A DNA stretch of 64,000 nt from an uncultured Candidatus Saccharibacteria bacterium (GCA_948945085.1 CARBGY010000003.1:49334-113333); one strand, 5' to 3'; shown: positions 9,994 through 20,122, counted from the first letter of the stretch. Numbers and translations: made by a program. Notes: generated by a model not told the origin, from the letters alone.

Positions 9994-10191
9994 CTAGTAT
10001 TCTTTCTCCCCACTCGCCGCCAATCTATCCTGATATGCCCGGCTTAGTGTATAGCGATAGGTTGTGTTCACCCCATTGACGACGAAGTAAGCCTTCTCTC
10101 CCGGCACCACTTCTAAGAAGACAATCGGACTACTCTCGGCTTGGCTAGCATCCAGCAATTCCTTGAAGTTTTCTGCTCGCACTCCTCGCAC
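9994..10191 (-). CDS. Small hypothetical protein upstream of the surface protein
   Basis: 65 aa with a GTG start, bounded upstream by an in-frame TGA. Contains SSPIVFLEVVPGEKAYFVVN. No family is recognised. Its tight spacing to the following gene suggests translational coupling. It could also be the tail of a decayed larger gene. Confidence 0.4.
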   Translation of the reverse strand: MRGVRAENFKELLDASQAESSPIVFLEVVPGEKAYFVVNGVNTTYRYTLSRAYQDRLAASGEKEY

Positions 10192-10298
10192 AGTTCAGAA
10201 GAAAATGTAAGACATTAATCTACCCCAGACTCCCGCCAAAACTATAACATTGCAGAATCCATTCGTGCTATAATTATGTAAACTAATCGGAGGCAGTC

Positions 10299-11036
10299 AT
10301 GTTAGATCAAAAAGTTACCATCATTACCGGCGGCACACGTGGTATTGGCCTAGAAATAGCACGTACTTTCGCCAAAAATGGCGCGACCGTCATTATTTTC
10401 GGCTCCCGCGAAGCTACCGTTAAAAAAGCTCTCGCCAACTTAAAAACTGAGGGAATTGATGCCGATGGTTATTGGCCAGATTTAAATAACTATAACGACA
10501 TCGAATCAACCATTAAAAAAATTATCGACCAATACCATACTATTAATATTCTCGTCAATAATGCTGGCATTTCCGCCAGTAAACCCATCGACGAAACTAC
10601 GCCCGAAGAAATCGACCAAATCCTAAACCTCAATGTTCGCGCTGTTTTATATACAACAAAAGCCGTTGTGCCATACATGAAACAAGCAAAAAACGGCACT
10701 ATTCTCAACACTTCATCTATGGTTAGTATCTATGGACAACCAGCCGGTGTCGCCTATCCAGCTAGCAAATTCGCCGTTAACGGCATTACAAAATCGTTGT
10801 CCCGCGAACTCGCCCCATTCGGTATTAGAGTTAACGCTGTTGCCCCTGGCATAACTAATACCGACATGGTAGCAAACTTACCTAAAGAAACCATCGAACC
10901 TCTCCGAAAAAGTATCCCTCTCGGACGCATTGGAGAACCAAAAGATATCGCTAACGCCTTCTTGTTTCTTGCTAGTGATATGGCAAGCTATATTACTGGA
11001 GAAATCCTACAAGTTGACGGCGCTGCTCGATGCTAA
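10299..11036 (+). CDS. Short-chain dehydrogenase/reductase, FabG-like
   Basis: 245 aa, typical SDR length. NAD(P)-binding motif TGGTRGIGLEIA at the N-terminus, NNAG near residue 90, catalytic Ser and the YPASK motif near residue 150, and the usual C-terminal end (ITGEILQVDGA). Family members reduce 3-oxoacyl-ACP, but related SDRs act on many substrates and no fatty-acid genes are nearby, so specificity is open. Shine-Dalgarno GGAGG is 7 nt before the ATG, and a TGCTATAAT promoter is about 35 bp upstream. Confidence 0.85.
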   Translation: MLDQKVTIITGGTRGIGLEIARTFAKNGATVIIFGSREATVKKALANLKTEGIDADGYWPDLNNYNDIESTIKKIIDQYHTINILVNNAGISASKPIDETTPEEIDQILNLNVRAVLYTTKAVVPYMKQAKNGTILNTSSMVSIYGQPAGVAYPASKFAVNGITKSLSRELAPFGIRVNAVAPGITNTDMVANLPKETIEPLRKSIPLGRIGEPKDIANAFLFLASDMASYITGEILQVDGAARC

Positions 11037-11056
11037 TAGTGTTAACCCATCACTTA

Positions 11057-11087
11057 ATACCCCCAGTAATCAATTGGGGGTATTTTT
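11057..11087 (+). terminator. Rho-independent terminator after the SDR gene
   Basis: ATACCCCCA pairs with TGGGGGTAT, then TTTTT. It overlaps the end of the converging glycosyltransferase gene and may serve both strands. Confidence 0.85.
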
Positions 11088-11088
11088 G

Positions 11089-12054
11089 TTACTTAGCTTC
11101 ACCATCATTCACTGTTTTATCATCTTTCTCGGTTGTACGTACGATATAAATCGGTCTCCGCTTTGTCTCTAAGTAAGTTTTTGCTAAATACTGTCCAATC
11201 ACACCAAGAGCCATCAACTGTAACCCACCCATCATTAAAACCGCACAAATCATACTCGGCCACCCTCCTACCGGATCACCAAACGCTAGCGTCTTCCAAA
11301 TAATTACAACCACCATCACAAACGCAATAAAACAAAATAGTAGCCCCAAAACTGCCGCTAGCACTAACGGCACTGTCGAGAAAGCACAAATCGCCTCAAT
11401 CCCATAAACAAACAATTTCCAAAACGACCAATGCGTTTCGCCCGCTACTCGGTCAACATGTTCAAACTCTACCCACTTCGTTTTAAAACCAACAAAACTA
11501 AAAATACCTTTCGAATATCGATTATATTCCGGCATTGACAAAACCGCATCAACCATTTTACGATCCATCAACCGAAAGTCCCTCACACCATCTACCATCT
11601 CAATATTCGATAATCGATTAATAATCTTATAGTAAATGCCCGCAAAGAAACTTCTAATCGGTGGCTCCCCCTTTCTACTTACGCGTCGCGCACCAGCACA
11701 ATCATATTCGCCACTCGCCACTGCTTCGTACATTTCTGGCAAAAGTTCAGGCGGGTCTTGTAAGTCCACATCCATCGTTACCACATAATCACCCTTTGCA
11801 TACTCCAATCCAGCCAAAAGTCCCGCCTCTTTGCCAAAATTCCGTGAAAAACTCACAAATCGAACTCTTTTATCTTCTTTCCTTAACTTTTGAATCTCCG
11901 CAAGCGTTCGATCGCGACTACCATCATCAACAAAAACAAACTCCAGCTCTACGTCTTTTAATTTCTTACTCACTCGCAAAACCTCATCATAGAATGGCCT
12001 AATCGCTAATTCTTCGTTATAACAGGGAACTACAATTGAAAGTGTTTTTTGCAT
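11089..12054 (-). CDS. GT2 glycosyltransferase, GtrB/DPM1-like
   Basis: 321 aa. An N-terminal GT-A domain (SIVVPCYNEE, FVDDGSRDRT, DVDLQDPPE) is followed by two C-terminal transmembrane helices at about 230-260 and 268-290, the arrangement of enzymes that transfer a sugar from a nucleotide to undecaprenyl phosphate. The next genes upstream are two large multi-TM proteins, consistent with a lipid-linked sugar being used by a membrane transferase. The acceptor is not deducible. Confidence 0.85.
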   Translation of the reverse strand: MQKTLSIVVPCYNEELAIRPFYDEVLRVSKKLKDVELEFVFVDDGSRDRTLAEIQKLRKEDKRVRFVSFSRNFGKEAGLLAGLEYAKGDYVVTMDVDLQDPPELLPEMYEAVASGEYDCAGARRVSRKGEPPIRSFFAGIYYKIINRLSNIEMVDGVRDFRLMDRKMVDAVLSMPEYNRYSKGIFSFVGFKTKWVEFEHVDRVAGETHWSFWKLFVYGIEAICAFSTVPLVLAAVLGLLFCFIAFVMVVVIIWKTLAFGDPVGGWPSMICAVLMMGGLQLMALGVIGQYLAKTYLETKRRPIYIVRTTEKDDKTVNDGEAK

Positions 12055-12056
12055 TC

Positions 12057-14288
12057 TTAGGCCTCCTTCCTACTACTAGCTTTAACTCGTGTAATCTTTG
12101 GCTTCACATCACTACTTTCGCTAGCGGTATTCTTTGTTTTTATTGTTGTCTTTTTTGTCTTTTTTGTAGAACTACTTTTCTTTTTTGAAGACTTCGCGCT
12201 CACTGTACTACCCACAACTTTAGTGTCCTTAGTTCCAGTCTCACTTTTACCACCTTTCACTTCGCTATCTACAACCTCCTCCTCTTTCTTAGCCGCTTCC
12301 AAAGCTTCCGTAACGTCTTCAAGATCGTAATCTTCATCCTCGCCCATATCTTCATCAATACCCAACGTTTCCATCAACCCACCATCCCCCTCCTCATTCT
12401 CCTTCATCGCTTTTCGTACCGACCCCATAAACTTATCGACTTCTGCTTTCTTCCTATTACGATAAAAGTCATGAATTCCTGTACAAATTACCCAAATCAT
12501 GCTCAAACCCAGCGTCCCTCCCGAGATCATTAATCCAACTTTAGTCGCCATGCTCACCCCATACCTAACTTCAACTTTTCCACGCCTATGTGCCGGGATC
12601 GTCACCTCAACCAGCCCATACTGTTCCGAAGCCCCCACCATTAATTCCTCACCATCCATTACAGCCTGATAGCCTGGATACCAAATCAGCGGAAGCTCGA
12701 CCAAAGTACTCTGATTATTCTCATTACTAATCTCAAAATCAACTTTCAGACCATCCTTCACTGCGTTAAGTATTTCACCATCCCCCCCCAGTACCTTCAA
12801 ACCATCGCCTCGCTTCGCTAATAGATCCCTCACCCGACCCAAGCTACAAGCAAAACCCTGGCTCGTGTCCTCCTCCTTGTCTGGACTGCACAGCAGCTGC
12901 ATTGGCGCATACTCCGCTTCCCAACCCAAAACCACCGGATCATTTTTTACTGTTTCTTCATCAATATGTCGTTCCGCTCTTGGTAACACTAAAGGCATCA
13001 CAAAATAAACCGCCAACATGCTAAGTGCTACCGCAGCAATTTTTTGCTTATTCTTCGCCATGCCCTGAATTAACGCATACAGTGTATATCCAGACACTAC
13101 TGCAAGTGCTACCATCGCCACCATTAAAGTCCGCCACGGAAATTGCATCTGCCACAAAATGCCCGGCATATAATACCAATTTATAACTGGCAACGATAAT
13201 AGAATCGCCAATACCGCTATAAAGTACAAAGAGCTAACAAATTTTCGTTGTTTTTTATCATCAATCACCCTCCTTGCAAACCAATATCCTACTAAGCCAA
13301 TAATCGAAATTATCCCCAGAGTTACTCCAAACTCCCCACCGAGTCCATCCGCATTCACCCCACCCGCATAATTAATAACCAATAACTGCTGCGGCCAAAT
13401 TCGATGATCGTTCATGCTTCGCGCGTTTGCGCCAAAGTAAACGTCCGCATAACCTGTATCAAACACACCATAATTACCCTGCACCTTTGCCTCTATCATT
13501 GGCAATGTAAAGAACGCTGTTAGCCCCAAAGCGACTAACACAGCCAAAATCATTCTCCAAATACTCTCAACATTGAAAAGTTGTTTTATATTTAGAATCA
13601 CATAAACTACTGCTGCCAGTGCAAATAACATCGCCGACAAACTATGAGACAAAATCAAAAACGCTGCCGCAATCGCTAAATTTCGCGATGCATGCTTTTC
13701 GTGATTTGTTAGCTGATACAATCCAAGTAGTAGAATCGGAGCGCCAAAGAACGCCACTACCTCACCCATCGCCATTCGCGAATATAAATTATTTATAGCA
13801 TAAGGTGCCGACATATAAAATACTGCCGTCAATACTGCAATAACTTTATTCTGGCTAATCTTCGTCATTGTCCGACACATCATCAACCCCCCACCTATCA
13901 AGCAAATCACTAAAATTAAGTTAATTGCAATTGGCCAAAAATTAAACACTACCTGTAAGCCAGCCGCCAAATAAGTCACTAACGGCCCATAAAACAGATT
14001 GTACGCATAACCAAAACCGTTTAACGCGTCCGGATCTACTTGTGGCAAAAACTGACCATTCGACCACGCACGCGACGCACTCTGCATCCTCGTCACATGG
14101 AACGCATAGTCGTCACCAGTCATAATTTGTGTCATCATTGCCCACACCCCAACACTAAGTATCGCTCCAAAGAAGAACGTCACAATATAATGCCAATTTT
14201 TCGAAATTATCTTATTTAGATCTATCACCAACTCACGCTTTTTCGTTTTCTCAGCGCCAATAGTTTTATCATCCAAGTTATCTCTCAT
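12057..14288 (-). CDS. Large polytopic membrane protein (PTPS_related/GT-C-like), copy 1
   Basis: About 743 aa with roughly 10-12 transmembrane helices, an extracytoplasmic region near 430-580, and a Lys/Ser/Thr-rich cytoplasmic tail. An early acidic loop (GDDYAFHVTRMQS) precedes FLPQVDPDALNGFGYAYN, as in the PTPS_related family that resembles GT-C glycosyltransferases. Start set at 14288: a TATAAT (14295-14300, minus) lies 6 nt upstream, so the farther ATG at 14309 would lie upstream of the transcript start. Paralogue of the next gene. Substrate unknown. Confidence 0.7.
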   Translation of the reverse strand: MRDNLDDKTIGAEKTKKRELVIDLNKIISKNWHYIVTFFFGAILSVGVWAMMTQIMTGDDYAFHVTRMQSASRAWSNGQFLPQVDPDALNGFGYAYNLFYGPLVTYLAAGLQVVFNFWPIAINLILVICLIGGGLMMCRTMTKISQNKVIAVLTAVFYMSAPYAINNLYSRMAMGEVVAFFGAPILLLGLYQLTNHEKHASRNLAIAAAFLILSHSLSAMLFALAAVVYVILNIKQLFNVESIWRMILAVLVALGLTAFFTLPMIEAKVQGNYGVFDTGYADVYFGANARSMNDHRIWPQQLLVINYAGGVNADGLGGEFGVTLGIISIIGLVGYWFARRVIDDKKQRKFVSSLYFIAVLAILLSLPVINWYYMPGILWQMQFPWRTLMVAMVALAVVSGYTLYALIQGMAKNKQKIAAVALSMLAVYFVMPLVLPRAERHIDEETVKNDPVVLGWEAEYAPMQLLCSPDKEEDTSQGFACSLGRVRDLLAKRGDGLKVLGGDGEILNAVKDGLKVDFEISNENNQSTLVELPLIWYPGYQAVMDGEELMVGASEQYGLVEVTIPAHRRGKVEVRYGVSMATKVGLMISGGTLGLSMIWVICTGIHDFYRNRKKAEVDKFMGSVRKAMKENEEGDGGLMETLGIDEDMGEDEDYDLEDVTEALEAAKKEEEVVDSEVKGGKSETGTKDTKVVGSTVSAKSSKKKSSSTKKTKKTTIKTKNTASESSDVKPKITRVKASSRKEA

Positions 14289-14295
14289 GCCAGTA

Positions 14296-16119
14296 TTATA
14301 CCATACCACCCTTCACTTTACCTCTTTTCCGCACTATATTAATTCCAACCCCCAACCAAATTAATCCAGTTATTCCGGCTACCGCTACTCCTGCTTTCGT
14401 TGCAAGACTCATACCATATTTCACCTTAACCATCTTACCCTCACTTTCCGCCGGTACCACTACCGCAACGAAACCTAATCTTTCCGACGGTCTGACCTCA
14501 AGCTCCTCCCCATCCATCACAGCCTGATAGCCTGGATACCAAATCAGCGGAAGCTCTACCGTTCCGGCCTCTGCGTTTTGTATCACAAACTCTGTCCTTG
14601 TTCCATCTCTCACCACTTCGCCCAGCTTCACATCACCATCAACCACTTCCACCTCTTTTCCGCGCTTGTCAACATAATATTGGATCACCTCAATTCCGCA
14701 ATCTGGCAAACTAGGCACCCCCTCTCCACAAATTAGCTCCATTGGCGCATATTCCACTTGCCACCCCGCGCTGCCATTCGTCAATGCCGCCGGAGGTATC
14801 ATTCCAATCGGCCAATGTTTACTCGGATTTACCGTAAACATATCCGTCGAAGGATACAATACCAAGAGTCCGAGCACTATCACTAAAACTTTTTGCCGTT
14901 CTTCATTTACTTCGCGCATAATCAGATAGGCCATATACCCGGCTATTATACTTACTGTCACGCAAGATATTTCCAAAAAACGCCACGGAAATTGTATGCT
15001 ATATAAGAAACTCGGCATCCACTCCCACTTAACCAACGGTGTTGTCATCAAAATCGCCACAATCGTAATAAAATACAAAGTAGTTACAAATTTACGTTCC
15101 TCAACACTCAAAATCTTTTTTCTCAAGAATGGAAAACCCAATAATGCCACAACTGCCGTCACCCCAATCGCTAAGTTTTGTAAAGTTGTTTTTTCCGGAC
15201 TGTAACTTGACCATAAAGTCTGCGATGGTGGAACTATTTCCGCCTGCCAGTGCACCGCCCCAGGATTTGCGCCAAAATAAGAAGCGCTGTATTCTGCATC
15301 AAAAATTCCATAATTACCCAACAACTTCGCTTCCATCATTGGTAACGTAAAAAATGCCGTTAAACCTAAAATCGTCAACCTCATCACAATCATTTGCCTA
15401 AAAGATTTCATATTCCAGACTTTCTTAATATTAAGAAGTAAAAATCCGATCGCCACCAATGCAAACATCACCGCCGACAGGCTATGCGTTAAAACTAAAC
15501 AGCTCGCCGTAATAACAATATTCCACATTGCCTCCTTTTGATGATTAACTAACTGGTATAATCCTAAAAACAACAGTGGCGCAATCACCATCGCCGCAAC
15601 TTCTCCAAGTGCCATACGCGAATACAAATTTAGAATGTGATAAGGTTCAGCTAAGTATAAAATTCCCGCCATCGCCGCCGCTACTTTATGCTTACTAATC
15701 TTATTCACAACATAACACATCACAATCCCTGACCCAATCATGCAAAAAATATAAATTACATTCACGATAACCGTCCAAGAACCAGTTAGCAGTCTCAATA
15801 TTGCCGCAAAATACGTAGGCAGTGGCCCATAAAAAATCCCATACGCATAGCCTAATCCATCTGCTGCTCTCGGATCTACTTGCGGGATAATTTGCCCATC
15901 CGTCCAAGCATGCACAGAACTGCGCAATCTTACCGAATGAAACACAATGTCATCTGCTTGAATCGTATTTCTTAATGCCCCCCACACCCCCATCGTCACA
16001 ATAATCCCAAAAGCCAACACTACTAAATAATGCCAGTTTTTTAAAACTAGCCCTCCAATTTTCTGCGCCACCTCCTGCAAAAACACAACCCCTTTACGTT
16101 TATCTGTACCTTCCTTCAT
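14296..16119 (-). CDS. Large polytopic membrane protein (PTPS_related/GT-C-like), copy 2
   Basis: About 607 aa, aligning with copy 1 through ADDIVFHSVRLRSS, the IPQVDPRAADGLGYAYG loop and the conserved ELPLIWYPGYQAVMDGEEL region, but without the charged tail. Start chosen at 16119, where GGAGG directly precedes ATG; the longer frame to 16194 would include a promoter-like stretch. Copy 2, copy 1 and the GT2 gene are in order on one strand with near-zero spacing, and a promoter for copy 1 sits in the last codons of copy 2. The tandem copies imply a local duplication. Confidence 0.7.
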   Translation of the reverse strand: MKEGTDKRKGVVFLQEVAQKIGGLVLKNWHYLVVLAFGIIVTMGVWGALRNTIQADDIVFHSVRLRSSVHAWTDGQIIPQVDPRAADGLGYAYGIFYGPLPTYFAAILRLLTGSWTVIVNVIYIFCMIGSGIVMCYVVNKISKHKVAAAMAGILYLAEPYHILNLYSRMALGEVAAMVIAPLLFLGLYQLVNHQKEAMWNIVITASCLVLTHSLSAVMFALVAIGFLLLNIKKVWNMKSFRQMIVMRLTILGLTAFFTLPMMEAKLLGNYGIFDAEYSASYFGANPGAVHWQAEIVPPSQTLWSSYSPEKTTLQNLAIGVTAVVALLGFPFLRKKILSVEERKFVTTLYFITIVAILMTTPLVKWEWMPSFLYSIQFPWRFLEISCVTVSIIAGYMAYLIMREVNEERQKVLVIVLGLLVLYPSTDMFTVNPSKHWPIGMIPPAALTNGSAGWQVEYAPMELICGEGVPSLPDCGIEVIQYYVDKRGKEVEVVDGDVKLGEVVRDGTRTEFVIQNAEAGTVELPLIWYPGYQAVMDGEELEVRPSERLGFVAVVVPAESEGKMVKVKYGMSLATKAGVAVAGITGLIWLGVGINIVRKRGKVKGGMV

Positions 16120-16221
16120 TCCTCCACTATAACACAATTTTCTTGTGTGCAAGTTTAATAAGTCTTTAAAATTTTCAAAGCTTTTGGCTATCATATTAAA
16201 CTATGCTATAATATTACCAAG

Positions 16222-17673
16222 ATGAAAAAACTTCCTATCGTTGCACTAATCGGGCAAACCAATGCCGGTAAATCCAGCTTACTTAATCGTTTTGCCCATA
16301 AAAATATCGCCATCGTCGCACGCGAAGAGGGAACGACCCGTGATAACGTCATGACACGCATCGATAATCGTTTTCTACTCATTGATACTGCTGGCCTTAA
16401 AGACCCCGATGACGACTTCGAAGCCGGCATCCAAGACCAAATCACTGACGCTATTGAAAGTGCTGATTTAATTTTACTCACCCTCGATTCATCCAAATAT
16501 CCTGACGATAAAGACAAGCAAATTGCCAAAAATGCGCTTAAGTCTAAAAAAACGGTTCTACTTTTATTGAATAAATCCGATCTTGGCGAGAGTTTACCGG
16601 ATGAAGAGTTTTTACGCCTCGGCATTAAACCATCCGAAACTTTTCGCGTCTCGGCCACTACTGGCTTTGGGATAAAGGCCCTCAAAAGTGCGATTTTCAG
16701 TGAATTGTCGGCTGCTGGAGTTCTGGGAAACAGACAGCTTTCTATCGAGAAACTATCCGCAGAGCAACAGCCCGAAGGAAAGGCAGCTTCCGCCCATAAC
16801 GACGAGTCAGAAGAACGCCGCGTTTCGCAAGAAAAAGTTGTCTGGTCACCCAAAACTTCAGAAAGCCTAAAAATCGCACTTATCGGCCGTCCAAATGTCG
16901 GTAAATCTAGCCTATTTAACACTCTCGGACAAAAACAACAAGCCCTCGTTAGTTCTCGTCAGGGAACTACTCGTGACGTTAATCGCGTCGAAATTCGTTT
17001 TCATGGTCGCACCCTCGAGATTCTTGACACCGCTGGCCTTCGTAAACCAGGTAAACGCGAAGTCGGCATCGAAAAGTTCTCCGCCCTTCGCACTCTTGCC
17101 GCCATTGAAGAAAGTGATATTTGCGCTTTACTTGTTGACGCCACCGAACCGCACTCTAAACTCGACCAAGCCCTTGCTGGGCAAATTATTGAAGCTGGAA
17201 AGGGAATTATCGTCGTCTTAACTAAAGCCGATCTTGTTGACGACACTGACCATATCCTCGACGAGCTAGAACGCGACTTTAACTTTCTACCTTACGCGCC
17301 TGTCTTAATTACTAGTAGCGAAACTGGACAAAACGTCACCAAACTTTTCGAACTAGCCACCGAAATTGATGCTACTCGTCATCTCGAACTCAAAACTTCC
17401 GAACTTAATAAAATCCTCAGCGAAGCCATTGTTGAACATCCTCCTGCCGGGCTAAAAAACACCCGACCGAAGCCAAAATACATTGTCCAAACCGACACCT
17501 GCCCGCCCTGGTTCGTTGTTCATGGCCGTGATCTCGGTTTGCTTCATTGGTCTTGGAAACGTTTTCTTGAACGCAAAATTCGCGAAAAATATCCCTTCGT
17601 TGGCACTCCGATTATGTTTAGCTATCGCAATAACCAAGATAAAACAAAAAATACTGCTAATCTCAACGATTAG
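16222..17673 (+). CDS. der: Ribosome-assembly GTPase Der (EngA)
   Basis: Two tandem GTPase domains, the hallmark of Der: first P-loop GQTNAGKS near residue 11 with DTAGL, second GRPNVGKS near residue 222 with DTAGL, then a KH-like C-terminus (PPWFVVHGRDLG). It acts in 50S subunit maturation. 483 aa is normal. A TATAAT at 16207-16212 lies 9 nt upstream with no clear Shine-Dalgarno sequence. The last codons form a hairpin (GCTAATC and GATTAGC). Confidence 0.95.
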   Translation: MKKLPIVALIGQTNAGKSSLLNRFAHKNIAIVAREEGTTRDNVMTRIDNRFLLIDTAGLKDPDDDFEAGIQDQITDAIESADLILLTLDSSKYPDDKDKQIAKNALKSKKTVLLLLNKSDLGESLPDEEFLRLGIKPSETFRVSATTGFGIKALKSAIFSELSAAGVLGNRQLSIEKLSAEQQPEGKAASAHNDESEERRVSQEKVVWSPKTSESLKIALIGRPNVGKSSLFNTLGQKQQALVSSRQGTTRDVNRVEIRFHGRTLEILDTAGLRKPGKREVGIEKFSALRTLAAIEESDICALLVDATEPHSKLDQALAGQIIEAGKGIIVVLTKADLVDDTDHILDELERDFNFLPYAPVLITSSETGQNVTKLFELATEIDATRHLELKTSELNKILSEAIVEHPPAGLKNTRPKPKYIVQTDTCPPWFVVHGRDLGLLHWSWKRFLERKIREKYPFVGTPIMFSYRNNQDKTKNTANLND

Positions 17674-17696
17674 CAGTAACCAAAATTATGAGGAGA

Positions 17697-18962
17697 TCAA
17701 CAACTAAAACCGTATCTATTTAGATGTGCTTTCGCTTCCCGATATAACTTATTATCAACATATCGCAAACCGAAAAACCGATTCTGGCTTTGACAAGCCG
17801 CTAACAGTTCACCAACCGTATCTATCCCACAGCTCAGAAGTCTTTTGCGATTACGTCTGTCAAAATCCAAAGCTCGCACATGGCTTACCGGCGTCAAATA
17901 GTACAATGAATCATCCAGCTCAACTGACACCTCGCCAAGTTTCTGAACGATTTCATCATATGTCACTTTGCCGCAATGTCTCATCTCACGCACATGTTTC
18001 AAACCATCCTTAGCCCCAGATGCAAAGCATATTGCAAAGTCATCAAAATCGTAAATCCTCGACCACTTCAGAACATGATTAGCCCGCACCGAGAGCTCAA
18101 GCTGATCTATCTCGTCATCCAGTTTCACGGCATAGTGTGTCGCTGGCAGCAACTCCTCTTTACGCAGAATTATCGTAATTACCCACCACTCCAACAACGT
18201 CACATCTTTACTCTCCACGAAGTTATTAAAATCACCAAAATACTGAATAACCTCATCGATTGTTTTTAAACCAAGTTTCCGAATTACTTCTGCACTACGG
18301 TATGGCCAAGCAATTTGGTTGCTAGCCTCATGCAGTTTTATCCTTTGCGATCCATTTTTCATGCCAAAATCCTTTGGGCAATCTTGTCGCTGTTTGATTT
18401 CAACCATCAGCTCCTCAATTCTTTCCAAAGCCTGATCACGCTTCTCGTCATAAAACCGCACCTCGTCCATCAGCTGCTGCACCTGTGCATACAGTTGCTC
18501 TGTAGAATTATCTACGTCTGAAGGTACAAGTTCATGCTGTGCATTTGGCTCATGCTGCATCTTTATCTCATCCTGTGTTAATAAATGTCTGTAATTAACA
18601 TCGGCACGATATGAACAATAGTCGATACTAGCGTCAGTAGGTTGGCACAAGTTACTTACTGCGAAAGTAAAAGTCTCCGCTAATCTTTCAACATCAACAT
18701 GTGCTGCATTATTCCCGTTCAAGACCAGCCTCAATGCGTTCGCATAACCATCATACATTTTCTTACCTAAACAATACTCAACTCGTTCATGCATCTTTTC
18801 CGCAGACATACCAAGCTGATTAAAAACCGCCTCTTTTCCGTATTCACGTATCTCATCCTGCAACCCAAAGGCAATCGCATAAATGCTTTCGTCGAAACTC
18901 AAATCGAGGCCTTTCAAATTTTCCGGGTATAGGCTTTTCACCATTTTCTCGGCTTCGTTCAT
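17697..18962 (-). CDS. RNAP alpha C-terminal-domain-like protein
   Basis: 421 aa, not a complete alpha subunit. The N-terminal half is helical and unrecognised. The second half holds three stretches that look like alpha-CTD/helix-hairpin-helix units: IRKLGLKTIDEVIQYFGDF, LELSVRANHVLKW and VRALDFDRRNRKRLL with GIDTVGELLAA. It may bind DNA or RNA polymerase. Shine-Dalgarno GGAGGAG is well placed, and the leader is about 70 nt from a consensus promoter (19032-19060), so strong expression is likely. Function is not established. Confidence 0.6.
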   Translation of the reverse strand: MNEAEKMVKSLYPENLKGLDLSFDESIYAIAFGLQDEIREYGKEAVFNQLGMSAEKMHERVEYCLGKKMYDGYANALRLVLNGNNAAHVDVERLAETFTFAVSNLCQPTDASIDYCSYRADVNYRHLLTQDEIKMQHEPNAQHELVPSDVDNSTEQLYAQVQQLMDEVRFYDEKRDQALERIEELMVEIKQRQDCPKDFGMKNGSQRIKLHEASNQIAWPYRSAEVIRKLGLKTIDEVIQYFGDFNNFVESKDVTLLEWWVITIILRKEELLPATHYAVKLDDEIDQLELSVRANHVLKWSRIYDFDDFAICFASGAKDGLKHVREMRHCGKVTYDEIVQKLGEVSVELDDSLYYLTPVSHVRALDFDRRNRKRLLSCGIDTVGELLAACQSQNRFFGLRYVDNKLYREAKAHLNRYGFSC

Positions 18963-19031
18963 TAGTTTTCTCCTCCTTATTAATAATGCTTATCAGTGTT
19001 TACGGGGCACATGATACACCCCTATACTTCC

Positions 19032-19060
19032 ATTATAGCACAGTCTTACGCTTCTGTCAA
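19032..19060 (-). promoter_or_regulatory. Consensus promoter of the alpha-CTD-like gene
   Basis: TTGACA, 17-nt spacer ending TGTGC, TATAAT. The transcript begins near GGAAGTATAGGGG, almost the same as the start of the transcript from 24009-24037. Confidence 0.85.
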
Positions 19061-19085
19061 TAGCTTTAATGCTTTATCAACCACC

Positions 19086-20087
19086 TTACAAATTACAGCC
19101 CAACACCCGCCTCACTTCTTCCGTATTTTTACACTCCATCATCCTTGCTCTAAGCTCCGCTGCTCCTGGAAAACCCGAAACGTAAATTTTAAAATAATGC
19201 TTCAAAGGCTCAAACGCCAATCCTCGCACTTCAATATCCCGCCCCTCACCAAGCGCCCGCGCCCGTTTTAGTCTCAGTTCCGCATCTTTTTCATCAAACA
19301 GTCGCAAATGGTAATCGAGTAATCCCATTAATTCCTCCCTAGATGGCATATGTTCCGTAAAACAATAAGGGTTCTCAAAAACTCCTCGCCCAATCATCCA
19401 ACCATCAACTTGCGGACACTTCTCAGAAAGCTCCCGCACCTGTTTCAAATCTTTAATATCCCCATTAATCACTAACCTCGTTTCCGGTGAAAACGCTTTT
19501 CGTATCCCCGCAATCTCTGGAATTAGCTCGTAATGTGCGGGCACCTTCGACATCTCTTTTCTCGTCCTTAAATGCACCGTCAGTGCCACCGGCTGCTCCT
19601 TCAAAATCGTCACAAGCCACGTTCGAAATTCATCAAGGTAGGTATATCCTAACCGTGTTTTTATCGACACTGGTAAATTCGTTGCCTGCTTCGCCTGCCT
19701 ATAACATTCTACGGCCAAATCCGGAGTCCTAATCATCGCCGCTCCACCTCCCGCCGCATTCACGTGTCGATCTGGACATCCCATATTGATATCCAGCCCA
19801 TCAAACCCTAACCCCTCAAGTGCCCCAGCTAGTTCCGCGAAATGCTCCGGATTCTTTCCCCAAATCTGCGCAATAATCGGACAATCCGTCGCCGCCACTT
19901 CCAACCTCTCTAAAGCATTCTCTCGTCCTTTTTCCGAAGCATAGCTCGACACATTGGTAAACTCCGTAAAAAACAAATCCGGCCGCCCCGCCTTCGCGAC
20001 CACTTGCCGAAAAATCACATCCGTCACTCCCTCCATCGGAGCCAACACCGTAAAACCTTTCGGTAATTCATTCCAAATATTCTTCAT
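19086..20087 (-). CDS. dusB: tRNA-dihydrouridine synthase
   Basis: FMN-dependent reductase converting uridines in the tRNA D loop to dihydrouridine. The N-terminal TIM-barrel start APMEGVTDVIFRQVV, the active-site stretch INMGCPDRHV (catalytic Cys), and SIKTRLGY fit the Dus family; 333 aa is typical. Subfamily DusB is the usual one in bacteria but is not proven here. A TATAAT lies 10 nt before the ATG. Confidence 0.88.
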   Translation of the reverse strand: MKNIWNELPKGFTVLAPMEGVTDVIFRQVVAKAGRPDLFFTEFTNVSSYASEKGRENALERLEVAATDCPIIAQIWGKNPEHFAELAGALEGLGFDGLDINMGCPDRHVNAAGGGAAMIRTPDLAVECYRQAKQATNLPVSIKTRLGYTYLDEFRTWLVTILKEQPVALTVHLRTRKEMSKVPAHYELIPEIAGIRKAFSPETRLVINGDIKDLKQVRELSEKCPQVDGWMIGRGVFENPYCFTEHMPSREELMGLLDYHLRLFDEKDAELRLKRARALGEGRDIEVRGLAFEPLKHYFKIYVSGFPGAAELRARMMECKNTEEVRRVLGCNL

Positions 20088-20122
20088 TGCTCTTCATATT
20101 ATAACATAAAAGCACGAAACTC

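Noticed and set aside
16120..16194. Upstream start for the 632-aa version of copy 2
   Set aside because: GGAGG immediately precedes the ATG at 16119; the extension overlaps the promoter zone shared with der.
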